A stretch of DNA of 64,000 nt from CAKSST01 sp045535505. Lineage in GTDB: Bacteria; Bacillota; Clostridia; Oscillospirales; Acutalibacteraceae. A model generated the notes under the pieces. It saw only the letters and a list, made by a program, of their open reading frames with translations. It had not been told where the DNA came from and did not search any database. The translations under genes and the position numbers were made by a program. Numbering within the stretch: the stretch's first letter is position 1; every line of letters starts with the position of its first letter. Location of the stretch: positions 161,953 through 225,952 of the forward strand of contig JAZSLU010000004.1 in the NCBI GenBank assembly GCA_045535505.1, read 5' to 3'. Shown piece by piece: positions 50,621-59,148 of this stretch.

Positions 50621-52234
50621 ATGACAGCGAAAAAAATTGTGCCAAAAATTCTTATTGGTGCGTTTGTTGTTGCTTTTGCAGTGTTATGCGCATGCTTGGG
50701 TGACATTAACTCGCCCATTGGAACACTTTGGTCACTTTTCCCGCCCGTAGTTGCTATCGGTCTTGCACTTATCACCAAAGAGGTATATTCTTCGCTTTTT
50801 GTTGGTGTTGTTGTTGGCGGTTTGCTTGCTACAAACTTTAATCCAATCCACACGATTGACTCGTTGGTTACAACAGGTCTTACCGATGCCGTATCAGGCA
50901 CAGCAGGTATATTTGTGTTCTTGGTTGTTCTTGGCATTATTGTTGCTCTAATTAACAAAGCAGGCGGCTCACAGGCTTTTGGTAACTGGGCTGCAAAACA
51001 CATTAAAGGCAAAATAGGCGCTGCAATTTGCACCTTTGTTTTCGGCGTTTTCATTTTTATTGATGACTACTTCAACTGTTTGACGGTTGGTGCGGTTATG
51101 CGTCCTGTAACCGACAAACACAAAATTTCACGCTCAAAACTTGCTTACCTTATTGATGCAACAGCCGCACCTGTTTGCATGATTGCGCCAATTTCTTCTT
51201 GGGCGGCTGCAGTTTCAGGTTATGCATCTGACGGACAAGGTATTGCATTGTTCTGCAAAGCCATTCCTTATAACTTCTATTCATTGCTTACTTTTGTGTT
51301 TATCATCGCAATCACGTTAATGAAATTTGACTACGGTCCGATGAAGCTTCACGAGTTTAATGCTGCTAACGGCGACCTTTTTACAAGCGGTGAAGTAAAG
51401 GCGGAATATGAAGAACCCGCAACCACAAACGGCAAGGTTATTGACCTTATTTTGCCTGTTATTATTCTTATCGCCGTTTGCGTATTTTCGTTATTCTACG
51501 TTGGCAGATGCATGGGTGAAGAGTGGGTATTTGCATCAGCAAACTATGATGCTTCACTTGGTTTTATTGATGCTTTCTCTAACACTGATGCAACGGTTGG
51601 TTTGCCTTGGGGCGGCATTGTTGCACTGTTGTTTACCATTATTTACTTTATTGCAAGAAGAATTATTTCTTTCAAAGAGGCTATGGAGTGCATCCCCAAA
51701 GGCTTTATTGCAATGGTTCCCGCAATCCTTATTCTTACAATGGCAACATCACTCAAAAATATGACAGGGTTGCTTGATTCTGACAGTTTTGTAAGCGGCG
51801 CTCTTGCTTCTGCCGGAAGCCTTGACAAGTTCCTACCCGCAATTATATTTGTTGTTGCATGTCTTATTTCCTTTGCAACCGGTACATCTTGGGGTACTTT
51901 TGGTATCCTGATTCCCATTGTTCTTGCAATTTTCCCCGCAGGAAGCGAGATTGGTGTTATCAGCATGTCTGCTTGTCTTGCCGGCTCTGTTTGCGGCGAC
52001 CACTGCTCACCCATTTCTGACACAACCATTATGTCGTCAGCAGGTGCACAGTGCGACCACATTAACCACATTTCAACCCAGTTGCCTTATGCAATTACGG
52101 TTGCGGCAATCAGCCTTGTAGTATATGTTGTTGCAGGTTTTGTTCAGAATTGGATGATTGTATTGCCTTTAGGTACGACATTGACAGTTGCTACCTTGTT
52201 TGTTCTTAAAATGGCTAACAAGAAAACTGCATAA
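50621..52234 (+). CDS. NhaC-family transporter, probable lysine transporter
   Basis: 537 residues with about 11-12 hydrophobic segments. The family is the NhaC Na+/H+ antiporter group (FIDDYFNCLTVGAVMRPVTD, APISSWAA, ATGTSWGTFGILIP, GDHCSPISDTTIMSS). Members under L-box control have been predicted as lysine transporters; the riboswitch directly upstream makes lysine the best guess. A plain sodium/proton exchanger remains possible. RBS AAAGGAG at 50606-50612. Confidence 0.85.
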   Translation: MTAKKIVPKILIGAFVVAFAVLCACLGDINSPIGTLWSLFPPVVAIGLALITKEVYSSLFVGVVVGGLLATNFNPIHTIDSLVTTGLTDAVSGTAGIFVFLVVLGIIVALINKAGGSQAFGNWAAKHIKGKIGAAICTFVFGVFIFIDDYFNCLTVGAVMRPVTDKHKISRSKLAYLIDATAAPVCMIAPISSWAAAVSGYASDGQGIALFCKAIPYNFYSLLTFVFIIAITLMKFDYGPMKLHEFNAANGDLFTSGEVKAEYEEPATTNGKVIDLILPVIILIAVCVFSLFYVGRCMGEEWVFASANYDASLGFIDAFSNTDATVGLPWGGIVALLFTIIYFIARRIISFKEAMECIPKGFIAMVPAILILTMATSLKNMTGLLDSDSFVSGALASAGSLDKFLPAIIFVVACLISFATGTSWGTFGILIPIVLAIFPAGSEIGVISMSACLAGSVCGDHCSPISDTTIMSSAGAQCDHINHISTQLPYAITVAAISLVVYVVAGFVQNWMIVLPLGTTLTVATLFVLKMANKKTA

Positions 52235-52250
52235 AATTATACAGCATAAT

Positions 52251-52290
52251 AAAACACCGCAGAAATTGTTTTCTGCGGTGTTTTTGTTTT
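52251..52290. terminator. Bidirectional terminator
   Basis: A 15-bp stem (52251-52265 with 52270-52284), 4-base loop, A run before and T run after. It serves the NhaC gene and the convergent minus-strand operon. Confidence 0.85.
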
Positions 52291-52912
52291 ATAAGATTTG
52301 ATTGTCGATTACAATCGAAAAATCGCAAAATGGAGAAAATGAGGCAACTGACACTGCATAATCGCCAAACTGTTTTGTTTTGCAGTAAACTGTATTACCA
52401 TCAACCATGTGGTTTTGTTCAAGGGGCAAAACGCTGAAGCTTTTGGGTGACAATGTTAACCCTTTGCCTATGGCTTTGGCAATGGCTTCTTTTTGTGTCC
52501 AAATGGTGCAAAAACTTATATTTTTATCCTCGTTTTTAGAAAGCCATTCTAATTCGTCCTCGCAAAAAGCATATTTTGCAGCCTTCGGTTTGGGCGGTTT
52601 TATATACTCAATGTCGATGCCTATCGGGCAATCGGCAAGGCAAAGCATAACCCATTCGCCGCTGTGAGATATGTTGAAATTTGTGCCGCTTATCGATGGT
52701 TTGCCGTAATCATTTACGGTTATCTGTTCGTCAGATGTTATGTTGCAATATTTTCTAAGCAACAGACCTGCGCCTATACAACGCAGTCGGTCATCTTCAA
52801 AGCGGTAACGCAAGGCCTTGTCTTTTCGCTGTTTTGTTAAAAGACAAAGTGCTTTTTGCTCTTTGCCTTTCATATCATTGATATTAACAGCATAAACTGA
52901 TATGTTTTGCAT
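52289..52912 (-). CDS. 4'-phosphopantetheinyl transferase, Sfp type
   Basis: 207 residues. The Mg/CoA motifs are GIDIEYIKP and WTQKEAIAKAIGKGL, in the usual order, with FNISHSGEW as the P1a-type motif. It adds phosphopantetheine to carrier proteins of fatty acid or peptide synthases. No carrier or synthase genes are near. Only 3 bases separate it from the thioredoxin gene upstream, so it shares that operon. Confidence 0.9.
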   Translation of the reverse strand: MQNISVYAVNINDMKGKEQKALCLLTKQRKDKALRYRFEDDRLRCIGAGLLLRKYCNITSDEQITVNDYGKPSISGTNFNISHSGEWVMLCLADCPIGIDIEYIKPPKPKAAKYAFCEDELEWLSKNEDKNISFCTIWTQKEAIAKAIGKGLTLSPKSFSVLPLEQNHMVDGNTVYCKTKQFGDYAVSVASFSPFCDFSIVIDNQIL

Positions 52913-52915
52913 ATT

Positions 52916-53230
52916 TTATTTTTCAAGCAAACCGAGAATATAATCCATTGTGCGAACGCCAACGGAAGTTTCGGTCAATTTTCCGTCTTTAAAAACGAGC
53001 AGGGTAGGGATGGTGTTGATTCCAAATTTTACGGCAAGGTCGGGTTCATCATCAACGTTTACTTTGCAAACCTTATATTTATCGCCATACTCTTTTGCAA
53101 TTTGCTCAACCGTGGGAGCGAGCATCATACAAGGACCGCACCAAGAAGCCCAAAAATCAACCAAAACGGGAAGGTCGGATTCTAAAACTTCGTCATTAAA
53201 ATTTTGGTTTGTTAAAATGGTTTCATACAT
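52916..53230 (-). CDS. trxA: Thioredoxin
   Basis: 104 residues, classical thioredoxin: FWASWCGPC with Cys31 and Cys34, IPTLLVFKDGK with the cis-proline and the usual fold. It lies 15 bases after a small ferredoxin-thioredoxin-reductase-like gene, which suggests that ferredoxin rather than NADPH may reduce it. Confidence 0.94.
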   Translation of the reverse strand: MYETILTNQNFNDEVLESDLPVLVDFWASWCGPCMMLAPTVEQIAKEYGDKYKVCKVNVDDEPDLAVKFGINTIPTLLVFKDGKLTETSVGVRTMDYILGLLEK

Positions 53231-53245
53231 AAGAAAAACTCCTTT

Positions 53246-53443
53246 TTACTTTTCTTTATAGTAGAGCATACAGTGGCAATATCCCTCAAATTCGGGGTCG
53301 GCAATTTGCTCTTTAAACTCTTTACACATACATTTATATTCTTCGGTTTTAGCAAGGCGGCAGGGGCAATATCCGCCGCGCTTTTTAAGGCCCTCTTTTA
53401 TACGCTCTACTACTGCGGTATCTTCGTTTAAACGTATTTTCAT
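53246..53443 (-). CDS. Ferredoxin:thioredoxin reductase catalytic-type small protein
   Basis: 65 residues. Three Cys-x-Cys pairs, Cys26-Pro-Cys28, Cys38-Met-Cys40 and Cys56-His-Cys58, follow the pattern of the FTR catalytic subunit (CPC, CxC, CHC), though the spacings are shorter and longer than in the plant enzyme. This would carry a [4Fe-4S] cluster and an active disulfide. The thioredoxin gene next in the operon is the obvious partner. No variable-chain gene is nearby. Confidence 0.85.
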   Translation of the reverse strand: MKIRLNEDTAVVERIKEGLKKRGGYCPCRLAKTEEYKCMCKEFKEQIADPEFEGYCHCMLYYKEK

Positions 53444-53472
53444 AAAAACATTCCTTTTAACAGTTTACAAAT

Positions 53473-53501
53473 ATTATATCACGATTTATTTATGTTTTCA
53501 A
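53473..53501 (-). promoter_or_regulatory. Promoter of the FTR-thioredoxin operon
   Basis: On the minus strand TTGAAA (53501-53496), 17-base spacer, TATAAT (53478-53473). Confidence 0.75.
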
Positions 53502-53518
53502 TCGGTTTTGTTTAATTG

Positions 53519-53549
53519 ATACGGCTTGGTTGAATAAACCAAGCCGTAT
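53519..53549 (-). terminator. Hairpin after the PepSY lipoprotein gene
   Basis: A 13-bp stem (53519-53531 with 53537-53549) begins 1 base past the gene's stop. On the minus strand no T run follows, so termination is uncertain. Confidence 0.5.
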
Positions 53550-53550
53550 T

Positions 53551-53934
53551 TTAATCATCAATTTCTTTTTCTGATTTTAAAATTTCGCCGGTTTCGGCTT
53601 GAATTTCGTAGTCATATTCATATCCGTTTGCTTTAAAATCAACATCGTAATGCGTAACGGCGTCGTCGGTGTCAAGCTCAATTTCCAATTCAGTAACCTT
53701 ATCGGCTGTTAAATTTGCGTGTTTTAGTGCAATGTCTTTAGCCTTGGCTTCGGTTATTTTTGCTGTGTTATTTTGGGTGGTGTTTGTTGTGCTGTCGGTT
53801 GGTGTGGACTGAATTTCGCTTTGAGTTTTGCTTGACGAGGGGTTATCGGTAACAGGTTTGTTTTGAACAGCACAAGCCGTGAGAGTTAAAACAAGAGCAA
53901 AGGATAATAATACTAACGATAATTTTTTTGACAT
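53551..53934 (-). CDS. Lipoprotein with a PepSY domain
   Basis: 127 residues. A lipoprotein signal peptide ends LTAC (lipobox Cys21); a Ser/Thr/Asn-rich linker runs to about residue 60; a single PepSY domain follows (KAKDIALKHANLTADKV, HYDVDFKANGYEYDYEI, TGEIL). PepSY domains are thought to bind or inhibit extracellular proteases, or to act in envelope processes. The exact role is unknown. Confidence 0.85.
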   Translation of the reverse strand: MSKKLSLVLLSFALVLTLTACAVQNKPVTDNPSSSKTQSEIQSTPTDSTTNTTQNNTAKITEAKAKDIALKHANLTADKVTELEIELDTDDAVTHYDVDFKANGYEYDYEIQAETGEILKSEKEIDD

Positions 53935-53960
53935 AAATTTTTCCTCCTTATAGTTAATAA

Positions 53961-54006
53961 AAAACCAAGGTGGGCCTATAAAAATTTATCGACCTGCCTT
54001 GGTTTT
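53961..54006 (-). terminator. Terminator of the perR-rubrerythrin-BFD operon
   Basis: AAAACCAAGG (53961-53970) pairs with CCTTGGTTTT (53997-54006); read on the minus strand it ends in TTTTTTATT. Confidence 0.75.
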
Positions 54007-54062
54007 ATTTTTATCCGTTTGGCCGAGAAATATTATAAAAAATATAGTCGGTCAAAAGCTTT

Positions 54063-54257
54063 TTATCCCATCATTATTTGTGAGATTATATCAAGAACTT
54101 TATTATAACATCCACCACAGCCTGTTGAGCAATGAGTGATTTCTTGTACAGATTTAAAAGCTTTTTGGACATCTTCAAAACGCTTATGTGAATGAAGTGC
54201 CTGTTCGATATCACTGTAGCTAACCTGCATACAGTTGCAAACTATATAGTTTTCCAT
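54063..54257 (-). CDS. BFD-like [2Fe-2S] protein
   Basis: 64 residues. Cys7-x-Cys9 near the start and CSTGCGGC near residues 43-50 match the [2Fe-2S]-binding BFD-like fold of bacterioferritin-associated ferredoxin and NifU/nitrite reductase modules. It is the third gene of the perR-rubrerythrin operon and may serve as an electron donor to rubrerythrin; that link is inferred from position. Confidence 0.85.
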   Translation of the reverse strand: MENYIVCNCMQVSYSDIEQALHSHKRFEDVQKAFKSVQEITHCSTGCGGCYNKVLDIISQIMMG

Positions 54258-54280
54258 AATATTACCTCAAGTTTTAAAAA

Positions 54281-54826
54281 TTATTTAAAATATCTTTCGA
54301 GCAAACCTTTGAAACCTCTGCCGTGTCGAGCTTCATCACGAGCCATTTCGTGAACGGTGTCGTGGATTGCATCGAGGTTTAACTCTTTTGCCATTTTAGC
54401 AAGTTCAAATTTGCCTGCTGTAGCGCCGTTTTCGGCTTCAACACGCATTTCTAAATTTTTCTTTGTGCTGGGTGTTACAACCTCGCCCAAGAGCTCGGCA
54501 AATTTTGCGGCGTGTTCTGCCTCTTCCCATGCAGCTTTTTCCCAATAAAGACCAATTTCGGGATAGCCTTCTCTGTGTGCTACACGAGCCATTGCAAGAT
54601 ACATACCAACTTCGCAACACTCACCGTTAAAGTTAGCGCGAAGACCCTCTTTGATCTCTTCGGGAGCATCTGCTGCAACGCCTAAAATATGCTCTGCTGC
54701 CCAGTTCATCTCATTTTCAACAACTTCTACAAATTTTTGCGCAGGTGCTTTGCAAAGGGGGCAAGCATTAGGTGCTGCATCGCCTACAACAACTTCACCG
54801 CAAACTGTACATCTAAATTTTTTCAT
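54281..54826 (-). CDS. Reverse rubrerythrin (N-terminal rubredoxin domain)
   Basis: 181 residues. CTVCGE and CPLCKA in the first 30 residues form the rubredoxin Fe site; the ferritin-like diiron domain follows (EEIKEGLRANFNGECCEVGMYLAMA, EKAAWEEAEHAAKFAELLG, HEMARDEARHGRGFKGLL). The order is the reverse of classical rubrerythrin. Such proteins reduce hydrogen peroxide or oxygen in Clostridia and are PerR controlled. ATG 54826 has GGAGG directly upstream; the frame extends 13 codons further without a site. Confidence 0.92.
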   Translation of the reverse strand: MKKFRCTVCGEVVVGDAAPNACPLCKAPAQKFVEVVENEMNWAAEHILGVAADAPEEIKEGLRANFNGECCEVGMYLAMARVAHREGYPEIGLYWEKAAWEEAEHAAKFAELLGEVVTPSTKKNLEMRVEAENGATAGKFELAKMAKELNLDAIHDTVHEMARDEARHGRGFKGLLERYFK

Positions 54827-54846
54827 AATAATTTTCCTCCAAATAA

Positions 54847-55230
54847 TTAAGTATTTTTTAAACATTCTTTACAGTAACCATAAAATAATATGCACTGTCT
54901 GTTAACTTTACAACCCGACTGTTTTTGGGCTAATTGATTTATCGGCAAGGTGTTTTCTAAAAAAATGTCACTCACCTTTTTACATTCAGTACAGTAAAAA
55001 TGAGCGTGGTCGGTAACGCGGGCATCATAATGTACTGTGCCGTCGCCTGTGTCAATTGCAATAATATCACCGTTTTGCACCAACTGTGATATATTGCGGT
55101 AAACAGTGCCGAGGCTGATGTTGGGAATTTGTTTACGGGCGTTCTCATATATCCAGTTAGCAGTGGGATGGCTGGTTGTTTGTTTTAAAACATTTAGCAC
55201 AACATCTCTGCGAGTTGAGTGTCGCTCCAT
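54847..55230 (-). CDS. perR: PerR-like Fur family repressor
   Basis: 127 residues. The winged helix covers about 1-75 (TSHPTANWIYENARKQIPNISLGTVYRNISQL). DHAH and CTEC near residues 88-98 and the C-terminal CKVNRQC plus YCKEC stretch give the metal sites. The rubrerythrin next in the operon and the operator upstream favour PerR over Fur or Zur. Peroxide sensing by metal-catalysed oxidation is the family role. Confidence 0.85.
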   Translation of the reverse strand: MERHSTRRDVVLNVLKQTTSHPTANWIYENARKQIPNISLGTVYRNISQLVQNGDIIAIDTGDGTVHYDARVTDHAHFYCTECKKVSDIFLENTLPINQLAQKQSGCKVNRQCILFYGYCKECLKNT

Positions 55231-55250
55231 TTAAAATTCCTCCTTAACAG

Positions 55251-55295
55251 TAATGATTACTATTATCATTATACATGTATTTTTAAATTTGTCAA
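55251..55295 (-). promoter_or_regulatory. perR promoter with Per-box-like operator
   Basis: On the minus strand TTGACA (55295-55290), 16-base spacer, TATAAT (55273-55268). An inverted repeat TAATGAT-N7-ATCATTA (55251-55271) covers the -10 and start region, suiting autoregulation by PerR. Confidence 0.75.
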
Positions 55296-55317
55296 TAGTT
55301 TTTAAAAAAATTTTTTA

Positions 55318-55352
55318 AAAAAATAAAACCGCACAAGATTTTGTGCGGTTTT
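55318..55352 (-). terminator. Terminator of the LTA synthase-like gene
   Basis: AAAACCGCACAA (55325-55336) with TTGTGCGGTTTT (55341-55352); on the minus strand it continues into a long T run. Confidence 0.85.
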
Positions 55353-55357
55353 GATTA

Positions 55358-57478
55358 TTATTGCAGGGCGTTGGAAGAACTCATTTGCGAGGAGGTTATT
55401 GCTTTTTGTAGGTCGTTTTCTTCGTTTGGTAATATGCCAAACTGCTCGGGGAAGGTGTTTTCGTAAACGAACCTGTAATAGTCGGTGTTAAGAATGAGGG
55501 AAGAAACGGTTATTTTATTCTTAACGGCTTTTATTACCGTTTCAAGATAATCGGGTTCAAGGGTTGATTCGTCAACAAAATATGTTGCCTGACCTGTTGA
55601 AGAATTAAACATAAGCTTGTCTGTTATAAAGCTTTGGTCGTTTAAAATAACCATTTTTGTGCTGTCAGAGAAGATATCTGTACCGACAAGCAGACGAGAG
55701 TCGTATTTCATACCGAAAAGGTTAAGCAATGTAGGCAGAATGTCGATGCTGCAACAATAGTCGTCAACATAGACAGGTTCTTTCATATCACCGCTCCAGC
55801 ATATAAAAGAGTTTTTATACTTTTCAAAAGCGGTGTCAATTTCTTTGCCTGCAAGTTCGTTATATTCTGAATTGGTGAGACCGTAAGGATAGTGGTCGTT
55901 TGTGAGAACGATAACAGTGTCATCAAGAATGCCTTTTTCTTCTAATCTTCCAAGCAGATATTCAAGCGCATATTCAAGCTCCAAATGGCAAGCAATATAT
56001 GCTTGTACAGCATTACTGTAGGGCAAGTCTTTAACCTTGTCGTAATTTTTTATGCACATTGGGTTAGTTGAAAAATTATATTTGTAGTGACCGCTGAAGG
56101 TCATATAATATGCGTGGAACTGCTCTTGGTCAATATAATCGTCTATTGACTGTTGCATCATTTCAAGGTCGGATGCTGGCCAAGAGGTTGAAAATTTCAT
56201 ACCGTTGCCTGCTGACTTAAATGTGGTATAGCCCATATTTGGGTGTGTGTCTTGGCGGCTGTAATAGTATCCTTTATAATTATGATAAGCATAAGATTTT
56301 ACGTTGTTTTGCTCAAACATTCTGCCAAGACAGTAGGGAAGGTAGTTGTCTGAAGAAAATTTAAAACTGCCGTTACTTTTGCTTCGTGCAAAGTCGGGGA
56401 AAAGGCCCATACACAAGGTATATTCACCGTTGGTTGTGTTGTTGGGATAGCAATTGTAGAAATTGTTAAACACAAAGCCCTCGGTTGAAAGTTTATAAAG
56501 CGTAGGAGTAAGCTGGGGGTCGATAACGTAAGGCGAAAATGACTCGGCACAAAGAACAATTAAGTTTTTATCTTTAAATATACCTGTATATTTGTTTGTA
56601 TTTGTGCCGCTTTTTGACGCGAGGTAGTTATTTAAGGTTAGAATATTGCTGTTATCGGTTTTTGTGCTGAGAAAATCAAAATCAATTTCGTCGATAATGT
56701 TATATTTAACCTGGGGTGAGGGTTCGGGCGTTGGCTTTGATGAGGAACTGCTGCTATCGATAATTTGCATATCAATATCTTTGCCTGATATGATGTAAGA
56801 AAGCTCAAGACGCATGGTGGTAATAACACCAAAGTTTTTGGCGCTGCGGTCGGTATCGGTATCGGTGCCAAAATAAACGTCATAAGCAGAATAAGACTTA
56901 GTACCGCCAATAAAGAGGCTGAGCAGGCATATAATGTGTAAAACAAAAACTGCAATTAAGGCGCAAAGTTTTATATCAAGGTTGCGTTTTTCGAGGTTTA
57001 TGACATTGAATTTTAAAAGGAGTGCAAAAGCAGGTAAAGGCAATGCAAAAATGAGGGCAAGCCAAAGGTTTTCTATAATTTCTGCCGAAAGCTGTGCCCA
57101 AAAACCTGTTATTGCCTGACCGCCTTGTTTAAACAGGAAAACGGACAGGTATGAACCGAAAATTTGCGAATAGAAAAATTGTACGATAAACAAAATATAA
57201 AGTAGGCTAAGGCAAACCCATGATATAATAACGTTAATTTTTTTTGAAAAAAGGTTGCATAAAAGAAAAATGAAGGTGCCTACCGGCAAAGAAAAGCCTA
57301 TAAGATAAGGCAGACGAGAATAAAAGCCATTATTGATAATTAGGTGAAGCAAACATTCAAAAAACAAAACGGTAACAATAAAAAACAACAATGATGGAAG
57401 GGCGCTCTTAATGCCTAAAAAAAGCGCTTGCTTTTGTTCTTTTAAATTTAAATTGCCTTTTAACTTTAAACCGAACAA
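55358..57478 (-). CDS. LTA synthase-like (sulfatase-fold) membrane enzyme
   Basis: 706 residues. Four to five membrane helices occupy about 1-205; a linker follows to about 290; the extracellular sulfatase/phosphoglycerol transferase domain starts at KNLIVLCAESFSPYVI (first metal Glu) with the nucleophile Thr in NNTTNGEY and HYPYGL later. Related enzymes transfer glycerol phosphate to make lipoteichoic acid or decorate surface glycans. Whether it polymerises or only adds single units cannot be told. Single gene with its own promoter and terminator, divergent from galE. Confidence 0.85.
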   Translation of the reverse strand: MFGLKLKGNLNLKEQKQALFLGIKSALPSLLFFIVTVLFFECLLHLIINNGFYSRLPYLIGFSLPVGTFIFLLCNLFSKKINVIISWVCLSLLYILFIVQFFYSQIFGSYLSVFLFKQGGQAITGFWAQLSAEIIENLWLALIFALPLPAFALLLKFNVINLEKRNLDIKLCALIAVFVLHIICLLSLFIGGTKSYSAYDVYFGTDTDTDRSAKNFGVITTMRLELSYIISGKDIDMQIIDSSSSSSKPTPEPSPQVKYNIIDEIDFDFLSTKTDNSNILTLNNYLASKSGTNTNKYTGIFKDKNLIVLCAESFSPYVIDPQLTPTLYKLSTEGFVFNNFYNCYPNNTTNGEYTLCMGLFPDFARSKSNGSFKFSSDNYLPYCLGRMFEQNNVKSYAYHNYKGYYYSRQDTHPNMGYTTFKSAGNGMKFSTSWPASDLEMMQQSIDDYIDQEQFHAYYMTFSGHYKYNFSTNPMCIKNYDKVKDLPYSNAVQAYIACHLELEYALEYLLGRLEEKGILDDTVIVLTNDHYPYGLTNSEYNELAGKEIDTAFEKYKNSFICWSGDMKEPVYVDDYCCSIDILPTLLNLFGMKYDSRLLVGTDIFSDSTKMVILNDQSFITDKLMFNSSTGQATYFVDESTLEPDYLETVIKAVKNKITVSSLILNTDYYRFVYENTFPEQFGILPNEENDLQKAITSSQMSSSNALQ

Positions 57479-57533
57479 TTAAAAACCAACCTTTCGTTAT
57501 AAAAACAATAATATTTTTAGTCGATAATATGAT

Positions 57534-57563
57534 GATTATATAATATTATGAGGAATTTTTCAA
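57534..57563 (-). promoter_or_regulatory. Promoter of the LTA synthase-like gene
   Basis: On the minus strand TTGAAA (57563-57558), 18-base spacer, TATAAT (57539-57534). Confidence 0.65.
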
Positions 57564-57587
57564 TAAAATAATTATGAACATTAATGA

Positions 57588-57616
57588 TTGACTGTTAACA
57601 AAATACAGTTTATAAT
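57588..57616 (+). promoter_or_regulatory. Promoter of galE
   Basis: TTGACT (57588-57593), 17-base spacer, TATAAT (57611-57616). Confidence 0.8.
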
Positions 57617-57644
57617 ATTAGTATAACATTTTGAGGTGAGAAAA

Positions 57645-58655
57645 ATGAAAATTCTTGCTACCGGCGGAGCGGGTTATATCGGCAGTCATTCTTGTGTTGC
57701 ATTTTTACAGGCAGGTCATGAGGTTGTTGTTGCTGACAACTATAATAACAGTTGTCCCGAAGCCATAAAACGTGTTGAACAGATTACAAACAAAAAAATA
57801 AAGATGTATGAAGGCAATGTTTGTGACAAGGAGTTTTTGCGTAAAATTTTTAGCGAAAACAATATTGACGTTGTTGTACATTATGCGGGTTATAAAGCGG
57901 TGGGCGAGTCGGCCAAAATACCGCTTGAATATTATGACAATAACCTTAACAGCACTTTAAGTTTATTATATGTTATGCGAGAATTTTCTGTTAAGCGCAT
58001 TGTATTTTCTTCTTCGGCAACTGTTTACGGTACGGTAAAACAGATGCCGCTTACCGAGAGCAGTCCTATTGGCGCTATAAATCCTTATGGCAGAACAAAA
58101 CTGTTTATTGAAGAAATTATGCGTGATTTAGCGGCATCTGATAGTGAATGGTCTATTGCGCTGCTTCGTTACTTTAACCCCATCGGTGCACACGAGAGCG
58201 GTCTTATCGGAGAAGACCCAAAAGGCATTCCTAACAATTTGATGCCCTATATTTCACAGGTTGCAGTTGGTAAGCTTGAAAGACTTAATGTTTTCGGCAA
58301 CGATTATAACACTCCCGATGGCACAGGTGTGCGTGACTATATTCACGTTATGGATTTAGGATGCGGTCACGAAAAAGCAGTCGAATATGTTATGAAAAAC
58401 AATGGTTGCGAGGCTATTAATCTTGGAACGGGCAGGGGCTACAGCGTATTGGAGTTAAAGGATGCCTTTGAGCGTGCAAGTGGCATTGAAATCCCCTTTG
58501 TTATTGCACCGCGCAGAGCGGGTGATGCCGACGAGGTTTATGCCGACTGCAAAAAGGCTGAAGAACTGCTTGGGTGGAAAGCGCAAAAAACGGTTGACGA
58601 GATGTGTGCTGACACTTGGCGTTGGCAAAAAAATAATCCTAACGGATACAACTAA
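57645..58655 (+). CDS. galE: GalE, UDP-glucose 4-epimerase
   Basis: 336 residues. NAD site ATGGAGYIGSH at the start, catalytic Ser in SSSATVYG and YxxxK in NPYGRTKLFIEE, substrate-site FNPIGAHESG. It interconverts UDP-glucose and UDP-galactose for surface sugar supply. ATG 57645 follows GAGGTGAG; an upstream in-frame GTG (57636) lies within that ribosome site. Confidence 0.94.
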   Translation: MKILATGGAGYIGSHSCVAFLQAGHEVVVADNYNNSCPEAIKRVEQITNKKIKMYEGNVCDKEFLRKIFSENNIDVVVHYAGYKAVGESAKIPLEYYDNNLNSTLSLLYVMREFSVKRIVFSSSATVYGTVKQMPLTESSPIGAINPYGRTKLFIEEIMRDLAASDSEWSIALLRYFNPIGAHESGLIGEDPKGIPNNLMPYISQVAVGKLERLNVFGNDYNTPDGTGVRDYIHVMDLGCGHEKAVEYVMKNNGCEAINLGTGRGYSVLELKDAFERASGIEIPFVIAPRRAGDADEVYADCKKAEELLGWKAQKTVDEMCADTWRWQKNNPNGYN

Positions 58656-58690
58656 AAAACAGGAGAGCATTGCTCTCCTGTTTTTTGTAG
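58654..58690. terminator. Bidirectional terminator between galE and rpiB
   Basis: A perfect stem (58654-58669 with 58671-58686), A-run on one side and T-run on the other, overlapping the galE stop region. Confidence 0.88.
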
Positions 58691-58704
58691 TGAAAAATTA
58701 AGAA

Positions 58705-59145
58705 TTAATCTTCAAGTGCGTGGATTTTGTTTATTCTGTTCTGATGACGTTCGCCTTGTGAGAAGTCGGTGTCAACAAACAAATCGGCAAGCTCGCAAGC
58801 TGTGCCGGGGCCGATAACCCTGCCACCCAAGCAAAGAATGTTTGAGTCGTTGTGCAAACGTGTGTATTTTACTGAAAAATGGTCGCTGCAAACTGCGGCG
58901 CGAATGCCTTTAATTTTATTTGCGGCGATTGACATGCCGATACCTGTACCGCATACCAATATACCGCGGTCACATTTGCCCGAAAGAACAGCCTGGGCTA
59001 CGGTTTTTGCCATATCGGGATAGTCGATAGGTGCAAGTTCGTGAATGCCGAAATCTTCACATTCAACATTGCGTTTTGAAAGGTGAGCAACGAGCTCATT
59101 TTTTATTTCAAAACCTCCGTGGTCACAACCGATTGCAATTTTCAT
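58705..59145 (-). CDS. rpiB: RpiB, ribose 5-phosphate isomerase B
   Basis: 146 residues. KIAIGCDHGGFEIK at the start and the active-site Cys in VCGTGIGMSIAANK; SDHFSVKYTRLHNDSN follows. It belongs to the LacAB/RpiB family; RpiB is preferred from the general context. Last gene of fhs-tsaE-tsaB-rpiB, 3 bases after tsaB. Confidence 0.9.
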   Translation of the reverse strand: MKIAIGCDHGGFEIKNELVAHLSKRNVECEDFGIHELAPIDYPDMAKTVAQAVLSGKCDRGILVCGTGIGMSIAANKIKGIRAAVCSDHFSVKYTRLHNDSNILCLGGRVIGPGTACELADLFVDTDFSQGERHQNRINKIHALED

Positions 59146-59148
59146 AAT

